From Pseudomonadales bacterium (GTDB lineage Bacteria > Pseudomonadota > Gammaproteobacteria > Pseudomonadales > Pseudohongiellaceae), in assembly GCA_024234395.1 (NCBI GenBank), contig JACKOH010000002.1, forward strand, positions 1,550,001 through 1,614,000: a DNA stretch of 64,000 nt. Reading direction: 5' to 3'. The notes under the pieces were generated by a model. That model made no database searches, was not told the DNA's origin, and saw nothing but the letters and a program-made list of their open reading frames with translations. Positions within the stretch are counted from its first letter, which is position 1; the number at the start of each line of letters is the position of its first letter. The translations under genes and the position numbers were made by a program. Below, piece by piece: positions 1-6,911 of the stretch.

Positions 1-13
1 GCAGGAGCTGTGA

Positions 14-1258
14 TCAGGCTGACTGGTCGGCGACCAGTTCCAATACCGTACCGAGCAGCACGTTACAGCCCTTTTCGACGTCGTGCCAGTGGCTCCATTC
101 GTCGGGGGCATGACTGACACCGCCGACACTGGGAATAAATAACAGTCCGGTGGGAATTATGTCAGTGAAGAACTGGGCATCATGGCCGGCCCCGCTGGGC
201 ATCACCACGGTGTCGTGTCCCAGTTGTTCGGAGTGCTTCTTCAACAACCCGATCATGTCGGGGTGACAGTGCTTGGGCTCAAGCCAGCTCATTTCCTCGT
301 ATTCAAACATCAGCCGGTGGCGTCTGGCGATCGAGGACAGTACCTTGCGGCAGCTGTCGGCCAGGTCTTTCATCACCTGATTGGACATGTCCCGTCCGAC
401 CAGGGTGAAATCCGCTTCTCCGGGAACCGTGTGGGCATAGCCGGGTTTCAGGTCCACCCTGCCGATGGTAAGACGCGTCTTGTCGGTGCCTTCCTCGTCG
501 ATGATGCGGGAGATTTCATGGGCAAAATCCGCCACTCCCATGAAGGCGTCACTGCGTAGATCCATCGGTGCGGTGCCGGCATGGTCGGCTTTGCCCTTGA
601 ATTGAACAATCCATTTGAAAACCCCGGAAATGCCTTCCACCACACCTATGTCCATGTGGGTTTTCTCAAGCACCGGGCCCTGCTCGATATGCAGTTCCAG
701 AAAACCGACCAGGGTCTTGGGGTCTCGAGCCGCCTCCATGGCGTGGTGGTAACGCATCTGACAGCGTGCCATGGCATCCCGCAACGTTTCTCCGGACGCG
801 TCCTGGGCCCGCTCCAGCCAGTCCAGGGTCAATTGTCCGGTGAGTGCCTGGGAACCCAGCATGCCGCCAAAGCGGCCTTCCTCTTCGCTGGTGGCCACCA
901 CCTCTACGGCATGCTTGAGCGGGACCTGGTTTTCCTGCAGGACGCGAATGCATTCCAGCCCGGCGATCACTCCAAGCACGCCATCAAACATTCCTCCGGC
1001 AGGAACCGAATCCAGGTGTGAGCCGATCAGCAGCGCCTTGTGATCATTCGTTCCCAGCCGCCCGATCACATTGCCGGCGCCATCCATATAAGGGGCCAGG
1101 TCCAGTGCTTCCATCTTCCTGGTGAGCCATTCCCTGGCTTCCATATCGGCCTGGCTGAAGCCCTGGCGGTAAATGCCCTGATCGTCGGGGTTGTAACCGA
1201 TTCGCGCCAGGGCATAGAGATCGTTCTGGACCCGCTCGAGATTGATTTTCAAGGTCAT
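14..1258 (-). CDS. M20 family N-carbamoyl-amino-acid / allantoate-type amidohydrolase
   Basis: Zinc-dependent amidase of the hydantoinase/carbamoylase family, 414 residues, about the family's usual length. Family members hydrolyse N-carbamoyl amino acids or allantoate, releasing ammonia and CO2. Metal-site motifs are visible: SHLDSV with His81, MFDG with Asp92, SEEEGRF at 124-130, LELHIEQG with His190, and a late VSHAPDEW. No signal peptide, so cytoplasmic. It is the last gene of a six-gene minus-strand run, 42 nt after the amidotransferase. Next to a carbamoyltransferase-like gene, a decarbamoylating hydrolase would make sense as recycling or turnover. The exact substrate (carbamoyl amino acid, allantoate or ureidoglycine) cannot be read from sequence. 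The gene ends 13 nt from the window edge, so more operon genes may follow outside. Confidence 0.9.
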   Translation of the reverse strand: MTLKINLERVQNDLYALARIGYNPDDQGIYRQGFSQADMEAREWLTRKMEALDLAPYMDGAGNVIGRLGTNDHKALLIGSHLDSVPAGGMFDGVLGVIAGLECIRVLQENQVPLKHAVEVVATSEEEGRFGGMLGSQALTGQLTLDWLERAQDASGETLRDAMARCQMRYHHAMEAARDPKTLVGFLELHIEQGPVLEKTHMDIGVVEGISGVFKWIVQFKGKADHAGTAPMDLRSDAFMGVADFAHEISRIIDEEGTDKTRLTIGRVDLKPGYAHTVPGEADFTLVGRDMSNQVMKDLADSCRKVLSSIARRHRLMFEYEEMSWLEPKHCHPDMIGLLKKHSEQLGHDTVVMPSGAGHDAQFFTDIIPTGLLFIPSVGGVSHAPDEWSHWHDVEKGCNVLLGTVLELVADQSA

Positions 1259-1300
1259 CGTTCTGCTCTTATCAGGGACATGATTGCTGGGGTCACGGTG

Positions 1301-3310
1301 TCAGGCCGCCCACTTAAGCTGTTCGGCACGGGCGGCGGCCAGCGCCGGGATGTCCTGTTCGATAAACTTTTCGTGCATGATCTGCACGCAAAGCATGTGG
1401 TTGATCACCGCATCGATCTGTACCTGTTCGGCGGCGCTGGTAGTCTCGGCTTCGTGGCGACTGAACAGGGCTCTCACTCCGGCCACCGAGAGCAGCCCGG
1501 AACGTTCGATGGCTGCGTCACTGAGCAGTCGAGAGGAGAGGTTTCGCATCTGGTCCCATTTCACCGGGTCGGTGTGAGCCGGCGGTGCCATGAAGGCGAA
1601 CTTTTCCCGTTTGTACAGGACTTCCGGCAATATTCCCTTCATGGCTTCACGCAGGACGTATTTTTCAGTGCGCCCCTTGATGCGTAATTCCGGGGGCAGG
1701 CTCACCGCCAGTTTCGCCAGGTGGTGATCGAGAAAGGCCGGTCTGGCTTCCATGGAATTGGCCATGTCCACCCGGTCCCCTCCCCAGGTCAGAATCTGGC
1801 CCTCCAGCATGGTCTTGCACCATACATACTGCGCCTTGTCCAGGGCATGGCGGCCTTTCAGCTGACTGGTATCGAGGGTTGCAGCGATGGCTTCGCCGGG
1901 ACGGTAATCCTTGAGGGACTCACGGATGTCTGCACAGAGCAGGTCGGGAATCAATTCGGCGCAGGCCAGCCAGGGCTGCAGACAGGAAGGAGTGAATCCC
2001 ACCTTGAAATGAAGGTCGGGATCGTCCACCTGTTCCCGGGCCAGCATGGCGCCGCTGAACAGCGCGTTGCTTTCATCCAGCAGGCTGTGCCACTGTTTTT
2101 TCTCCTTCTCGTCCAGGCTGTCCAGCCCGTGCAGGAACATGTCGCGGCGGAACGCCGGATAGCCACCGAACAGTTCGTCGGAGCCTTCGCCGGTCATAAC
2201 CACCTTGTAGCGGCTTTCATTGACATGCCGGCTCATCAGAAACTTTGCCACTGCCAGGGTGTTGTAAATACTCCTTTCGGTATGCCAGATGGTTTCCTCG
2301 AAATGGCCGTACAGTTCGTTTCCCGACAACATCATGATGTCCTGATCGGCTCCGCAACGATCTGCCATCTGCCTGGCGATGGGACTCTCGTCGTAGTCCT
2401 TGTTGTCAAAACCGATGGTAAACGCCTTTACCGGCCCCTGGCGACAAGCTGAGGCCAGCCCGATGATGGCACAGGAATCGATGCCGCCGGACAGGTAACT
2501 GCCCACCGGAACGTCCGCTTCCAGCCGCAGCGCGACGGCATCGAGCAGGCCCTCGCGGACCCGTTCGATTGCCTCGCTTTCGTCCATGGGTGCGCGATCG
2601 GTTTCGGTCGGAAAGTCCAGGTCCCAGTACTTTTTCTCGGCAATCTGGAGTTGACCGTCGCTCCTGGTGATCGAGACAATATGCCCGGGTTTGACCTGGT
2701 GGATATTCCTGAATGCAGTGGTACCTGGCACCATGGTCTGCATCAGTTGGTGGAACAGACCCTCTGCCGTGAATTCCCGAGTCACTTCCGGGTGCGCAAA
2801 CAGAACCTTCAGTTCAGAACCAAAGATTACCTTGCCATTGACCTGCGTCCAGTAGAGTGGCTTGATACCGAAGCGGTCGCGCACCAGATGCAGGGTCTGT
2901 TCATGGCGATCGTAGAGTGAAAAGGCGAACTCGCCGCGTAACTGCTCGAGGGTTTTTTCGATACCCATCCTGGGGTAGAGGTGGAGAATGATTTCCGAGT
3001 CGCTCTTGGTCTGAAAACGCGCCTCATCTGCGGTCAGCCGCGCCCGGATCCGCTGGTAGTCATAAAATTCACCGTTGTGAGCGAGCAGCAGGTTGCTGTC
3101 CTCGCTAAGGAACGGTTGTCGGGCCCGGTTTTCGTTCAGGTCGATAATCGAAAGCCGGGCATGGCTGAACCCCACTCCATGGTTATCCAGGGTCTTGTAG
3201 CCAAAACCATCCGGCCCCCGGTGTTGTTGGATGGCGGCCATATTGACCAGTAACTGGGGATCGGGTTTAAGAGCGGGATCGGCGTGCATGATGCCGGCTA
3301 TGCCACACAT
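1301..3310 (-). CDS. Glutamine-dependent asparagine-synthase-like amidotransferase
   Basis: AsnB-type enzyme of 669 residues, longer than E. coli AsnB (about 554). The N-terminal class II glutaminase domain begins MCGIAG with nucleophile Cys2 and carries RGPDG at 31-35 and AHNGEFYDY near 77-85. The C-terminal synthetase domain has the PP-loop LSGGIDS at 273-279, which binds ATP and adenylates a carboxylate. The family converts a carboxylate to an amide using glutamine nitrogen. In this run the acceptor may be something other than aspartate: AsnB paralogues such as the NAGGN-synthesis enzyme amidate peptide-like compatible solutes. A Shine-Dalgarno CAGGAG lies about 12 nt before the ATG. The gene is 82 nt downstream of the carbamoyltransferase-like gene. 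Plain asparagine synthesis remains the conservative alternative. Confidence 0.9.
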   Translation of the reverse strand: MCGIAGIMHADPALKPDPQLLVNMAAIQQHRGPDGFGYKTLDNHGVGFSHARLSIIDLNENRARQPFLSEDSNLLLAHNGEFYDYQRIRARLTADEARFQTKSDSEIILHLYPRMGIEKTLEQLRGEFAFSLYDRHEQTLHLVRDRFGIKPLYWTQVNGKVIFGSELKVLFAHPEVTREFTAEGLFHQLMQTMVPGTTAFRNIHQVKPGHIVSITRSDGQLQIAEKKYWDLDFPTETDRAPMDESEAIERVREGLLDAVALRLEADVPVGSYLSGGIDSCAIIGLASACRQGPVKAFTIGFDNKDYDESPIARQMADRCGADQDIMMLSGNELYGHFEETIWHTERSIYNTLAVAKFLMSRHVNESRYKVVMTGEGSDELFGGYPAFRRDMFLHGLDSLDEKEKKQWHSLLDESNALFSGAMLAREQVDDPDLHFKVGFTPSCLQPWLACAELIPDLLCADIRESLKDYRPGEAIAATLDTSQLKGRHALDKAQYVWCKTMLEGQILTWGGDRVDMANSMEARPAFLDHHLAKLAVSLPPELRIKGRTEKYVLREAMKGILPEVLYKREKFAFMAPPAHTDPVKWDQMRNLSSRLLSDAAIERSGLLSVAGVRALFSRHEAETTSAAEQVQIDAVINHMLCVQIMHEKFIEQDIPALAAARAEQLKWAA

Positions 3311-3392
3311 GAGTCGGTATGTTCTCCTGTTGGTAAGATTTATGAAACCTCTGGGTACCTGGAACCGTTCTGCCGGCGCCAGGCAGGCCCGG

Positions 3393-4463
3393 TCAGACCA
3401 CGTCCATTACCCTTCCGGTCCGCTGTACCAGGCAGGTAAGCAGTGCCATGCGCAGGAATACCGCTCCCCGGGCCTGGGCGAAATACCAGTTGTGATGCGT
3501 TTCATCGAGGTCGGTGCTCAGTTCCTCGCCACGGGCCAGGGGATGCATGATAATGGCCGAATTCTTGAGTGGTGTGCTGGTGTCAAGCTTGAAGGACTTG
3601 CCATAGGACTCGTAACTGTCCTTGATCCAGGCGATGGCATTGATGTAGACGATGTCCAGATCGCCAACCACGGCTTCCAGATTGTGACTCTCGCGCACCG
3701 TTATTCCTGCCTCATCGATCTGCTCAGTCAGCCTGGGACCATAAATATCTTTGGTCGATCCATCGTGTATCAGGGTGATGTCATTGAACACGTCCGGAAA
3801 TTTGATCATCAGCTTCAACAGGCTGCGCACGGTCCGCATTTTATCCGGCACACCGATAATGCCCACCTTGAGGCGGGGCTGATTGGCGCGCCTCCGCTTC
3901 ACCAGTGAAGGCCGCCATTTAAAGATGGTGTAGATATCGGAGAGTGCCTGGGTAGGGTGTTCGTCGAGTCCATTGCCGGCATTGATGATGGGAATGCGCA
4001 GGCTGTCCATCATCTCGAAAGGGGATTTTTCGTTGATATCCCTCAGTACCACGCAGTCGCCGTAGTTATTGAACATTTCACCCACGTCGGCCAGGGACTC
4101 ACCTTTGGCTATACCAGTGGTGGCACGATCGGTAATGGACATAATGTCACCGCCCAGGCGATGCCAGGCACTTTCAAAGGAAAGCCTGGTCCTGGTGCTG
4201 GGCTCGTAAAACGCGCTGATCAGGATCTTACCCTGTAACGGGGTGCTGAAGCGGCTGGGATTGGCTTCGAACTTGGCCGCCAGCCGGAACAGTTGCAACA
4301 GGGTTTCCCTTTTGAACTGATCGGCGGACATGATGTGCTGATTGGCCAGCGGCAACAGGTAGTCCACATCCTCGGTGATCTGACGTAACAGCTCCTTGGG
4401 GTGTGCATTACCATAAGTGTCCGGCTCATGGCGCTTGAAAAAGACGTCTGGCGCTCCTACCAT
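3393..4463 (-). CDS. Aspartate/ornithine carbamoyltransferase family enzyme with altered amino-acid pocket
   Basis: 356 residues, about 45 more than E. coli PyrB because of an N-terminal extension. The carbamoyl-phosphate site is intact: STRTR at 89-93 and HPTQ at 169-172. Arg210 (in DKMRTVRS) matches PyrB Arg167, which holds a substrate carboxylate. The loop that in PyrB carries Arg229 and Gln231 (TRVQKER) is replaced here by NAIAWIKDS at 275-283, and HPLPR is HPLAR at 307-311. So carbamoyl transfer is well supported but aspartate as acceptor is not. Its start lies inside the stop end of a 45-codon gene (7-nt overlap), and AGAGGA sits 11 nt upstream. Between a symporter and an AsnB-like gene it looks pathway-specific rather than a pyrimidine enzyme. 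A divergent functional PyrB is the alternative. Confidence 0.85.
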   Translation of the reverse strand: MVGAPDVFFKRHEPDTYGNAHPKELLRQITEDVDYLLPLANQHIMSADQFKRETLLQLFRLAAKFEANPSRFSTPLQGKILISAFYEPSTRTRLSFESAWHRLGGDIMSITDRATTGIAKGESLADVGEMFNNYGDCVVLRDINEKSPFEMMDSLRIPIINAGNGLDEHPTQALSDIYTIFKWRPSLVKRRRANQPRLKVGIIGVPDKMRTVRSLLKLMIKFPDVFNDITLIHDGSTKDIYGPRLTEQIDEAGITVRESHNLEAVVGDLDIVYINAIAWIKDSYESYGKSFKLDTSTPLKNSAIIMHPLARGEELSTDLDETHHNWYFAQARGAVFLRMALLTCLVQRTGRVMDVV

Positions 4464-4594
4464 AATCTGTTATTCCTCTTGTCACGAATCAGCAGACCCA
4501 GCATGACCAGGGGGATCAGAGTGGCTGCAGTCAGCGCCAGTAGAATCAGGGTGCTGAATGCGCCAGGTGAGATCAGAACAATTGCTGTATCCAT
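4457..4594 (-). CDS. 45-residue single-helix membrane protein, putative symporter partner
   Basis: Short open frame found by reading the gap between the symporter and the carbamoyltransferase. It starts ATG, begins MDTAIVLISPG, continues with about 25 hydrophobic residues (roughly 12-36), and ends in a basic tail RDKRNNRLW, the pattern of a one-span protein with its C-terminus inside. It starts 8 nt after the symporter stop, with AGGA at a usable distance, and its last 7 nt overlap the carbamoyltransferase start, as expected for a translated, coupled gene. Several sodium:solute symporters are encoded beside small membrane proteins (YhdT with PanF, DUF4212 or DUF3311 with other members), so an accessory subunit is a reasonable inference. 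No specific family is recognised. Confidence 0.6.
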   Translation of the reverse strand: MDTAIVLISPGAFSTLILLALTAATLIPLVMLGLLIRDKRNNRLW

Positions 4595-4602
4595 GGCTAT
4601 TC

Positions 4603-6021
4603 CTAGTGTCGTGAATTTTCCAGCAGCTGGAAATCAAAGTCTTCGTTTCTGAGCGCCGATACGGTGACGATGGTGAGCAGTGAAACGGCGCAGGAAACCA
4701 GTGCTGCCACGTAGAAGCCGATAGTGAAATAGGCAAGCAGTCCAAGACAGCTGCCGGCAATCATACCCAGGCTGGCTCCCAGGGCACTGGTGCGGCGGAA
4801 GTAGAGTCCGAAAACAATCGGCCAGATTGCACTGGCAACGAAGGCACCGGTGAAGTAGAGCAACGAAGCCAGAGTGGTGATGCGTGGAAAGCAGAGCAGC
4901 CAGGTGAAAGCACCGAGACCGAGGATCACCCACTTGCCGGCAATCTGGCATTGTGCGTCGGTTGCCGAAGGATTGATGTGCCCCCGGTAAATGTCCTGGG
5001 TAAGCAGGTCGGCGGTTGCTGCAAGCAGGGAGTCGAGACTGGATGCCAGGGCCGAAAAAATCACCACGAAAACCAGGATCCCGCCGGTTGCGCCCATTAT
5101 CTCCCCGGCCACCAGCGGGCCGACCATATCGGCAGCAGGTACAGTCAGGCCCAGGGCCGGAGCCGCCAGTGCTATGAACCCGGCGACGATTGGAATCGGT
5201 AACCACATGAAGCCGGCTATCAGGTAGGCTTTGCCTCCGATTCCTTCGCCGAATGCGAAGGCCCGGGACCACCAGACATTGGAGTGAAAAATCTCGCCTA
5301 CTCCGAACAGAAGGTTGTTAAAGAGAAACATGATGGAGGCAGGAAAGAGCAGGTTGAGCAGCATCGGGCGACGCTCGATAACCGAACTGTGCAGCGATTC
5401 GATACCGACATTGTCAATTACCAGCCAGGCAACAGCGGCGACCCCGGCCACGATAATCAGGGTCTGAATGAAGTCGGTGGCGATAACCGCCCGCAATCCG
5501 CCCAATAGGGTGTAGCCTACGCAGACGATGAGGATGACCGACATGCCGATGCGATAGTCGATGCCGCTCAGGGCATTGACCAGGATCCCGCCGGCCATGC
5601 CGAGGCTGACCAGCCAGCCAAAAGCGTAGCAGAACGAAATGACCAGAAAGATGCGCCAGGCCAGTTTGCCATAACGCAGGCGAATGAAATCGCCGGAGGT
5701 ATAACCCTGGGGAAGTAATGATTTTATCCTGGTTGCCAACGGTGAAAACAGAATCAGGCCCACAGCGCCCAGTGAATAACCGACCATGCCCCAGACGCCG
5801 AGCTGGTAGGTCAATTGCGGAGCCGTCATGGTGGTATTGCTGGTCACCCAGGTCGCCATGGCGGTAGCGGTGGCCAGCGCCAGCCCCACGTTCCGGCCGG
5901 CCAGCATGTAATCGCTCAGGCTCTTGTTTCTGCGACCCAGCCAATAGCCGAAACCGACCCAGATAAGTCCGAAGATTATCAGTATGACAAACGCCAGCGA
6001 GGGCGAGAGAACCGGGTTCAT
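4603..6021 (-). CDS. Sodium:solute symporter (SSS family)
   Basis: 472-residue inner-membrane transporter with about 13 hydrophobic segments. Characteristic elements are an early GFGYWLGRRNKSLSDYMLAGR segment (residues about 22-43), TAMATWVTSN in the second helix region, and LLGGLRAVIATDFIQ near 170-185. The family couples sodium entry to uptake of amino acids, pantothenate, urea, acetate or compatible solutes. The substrate is not predictable from sequence, but the adjacent carbamoyl-transfer and amidation genes point to an amino acid, ureido compound or solute. The start overlaps the stop of the upstream Ig/Fn3-like gene by 4 nt (ATGA), so the two are translationally coupled. A small membrane-protein gene follows 8 nt after the stop. 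Confidence 0.92.
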   Translation of the reverse strand: MNPVLSPSLAFVILIIFGLIWVGFGYWLGRRNKSLSDYMLAGRNVGLALATATAMATWVTSNTTMTAPQLTYQLGVWGMVGYSLGAVGLILFSPLATRIKSLLPQGYTSGDFIRLRYGKLAWRIFLVISFCYAFGWLVSLGMAGGILVNALSGIDYRIGMSVILIVCVGYTLLGGLRAVIATDFIQTLIIVAGVAAVAWLVIDNVGIESLHSSVIERRPMLLNLLFPASIMFLFNNLLFGVGEIFHSNVWWSRAFAFGEGIGGKAYLIAGFMWLPIPIVAGFIALAAPALGLTVPAADMVGPLVAGEIMGATGGILVFVVIFSALASSLDSLLAATADLLTQDIYRGHINPSATDAQCQIAGKWVILGLGAFTWLLCFPRITTLASLLYFTGAFVASAIWPIVFGLYFRRTSALGASLGMIAGSCLGLLAYFTIGFYVAALVSCAVSLLTIVTVSALRNEDFDFQLLENSRH

Positions 6022-6584
6022 CCGTCGACTCCCCGTTGCAGACTGCGGCGCCCCAGCAGCAGGGTCAGAACCAGGATGCTGAACAGGACTGCTCCCAGCG
6101 AAAAGAACAGGCTGGCACGGGCCAGTGAGTGGTGTCGGACCTGAATCACCAGAGTATTGCTGGAACCGTCATTATCGATCAGACGAAAGTAGTAATCGCC
6201 GTTAAACAGTCCGCTCTGGGTGAACTGGGATGCGCCGCTTACCGGCCACTCCTCGACGTCGGTTGTGAAGCCGGGATCTCCAGCCTGTTGCAGGCGCAGG
6301 CTGGAGTCGCTGACCGGTTGTTCCCAGCTGAGTACAAAATAGCCTTCGTTGCTGACAGAAAGATTGCTTTCGAGTGCAGGTGCCGCCAGGACTGGAGCAG
6401 GGTCCAGGGCCAGAAAAAGAACAAGCAGGGTTAACAGGGAAGCAGGTACAACAGGGGAGCCGGGCAGTAAACAAATCAAATGCAGGGGCGGGCGACTGCA
6501 TTTCTCTGGCAGGTCTGAGTCCTCAGGCGAATCCTGTCTGATGGCCGACAGGTAATTCGCGTCCGGTATCGCGCCGGGGCTCAA
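6018..6584 (-). CDS. Secreted single-span protein with Ig/Fn3-like domain, coupled to symporter
   Basis: Up to 188 residues. A hydrophobic segment ending PAPVLAAPALES (about 48-72) looks like a signal peptide. A beta-rich stretch follows (about 72-150) with the fibronectin-III-like pattern SNEGYFVLSWEQP, LRLQQAGDPGF and NGDYYFRLID. One C-terminal helix (about 157-178) is followed by a basic tail RRSLQRG. Predicted topology: domain in the periplasm, anchored by the C-terminal helix. The open frame has no ATG near its start; TTG at 6584 follows an in-frame stop, and a later TTG is possible, so the start is uncertain. The 4-nt overlap with the symporter gene suggests a shared complex or matched stoichiometry. 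Fn3 assignment is by pattern only. Confidence 0.65.
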   Translation of the reverse strand: MSPGAIPDANYLSAIRQDSPEDSDLPEKCSRPPLHLICLLPGSPVVPASLLTLLVLFLALDPAPVLAAPALESNLSVSNEGYFVLSWEQPVSDSSLRLQQAGDPGFTTDVEEWPVSGASQFTQSGLFNGDYYFRLIDNDGSSNTLVIQVRHHSLARASLFFSLGAVLFSILVLTLLLGRRSLQRGVDG

Positions 6585-6911
6585 AACAGATTACCTAACT
6601 AGAATTCGCTGGCAAGCTTAACATATCCGGTCCACTTTCTAAACCGCGGAGGTTCTGGTCTCCACGCGGGAAATAAAACCTGGTCAGTCACCCTGGACTG
6701 CTGAGTCGGCGTGTCGCACTGCAACCCGGGTCAGTTTCGTTGGCAGGAATCGATTTTTTGTTAAACGCTCGGCAATAATGAAGTCAATTCGTTGTCATGC
6801 TGCCTGAAGCTGCTAGATTTGAAACCGCTGGTCGCCCCACTCTCAGGATTCGACACACCATAAAACCAACCGGAAAACGGCAGGCGCTTTCAGCCCGCCA
6901 GACGCGCATTC
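6585..6911. other. Divergent intergenic region
   Basis: Lies between the minus-strand carbamoyl/amide cluster and the plus-strand DUF1631 gene, so it should hold promoters for both. No convincing sigma-70 pair, operator palindrome or structured RNA stands out. Short A/T-rich stretches occur around 6595-6625 and 6750-6785. Confidence 0.5.

Noticed and set aside
1721..2452. 243-codon plus-strand frame inside the asparagine-synthase-like gene
   Set aside because: Antisense to a gene with clear catalytic motifs; a typical shadow frame in GC-rich DNA.
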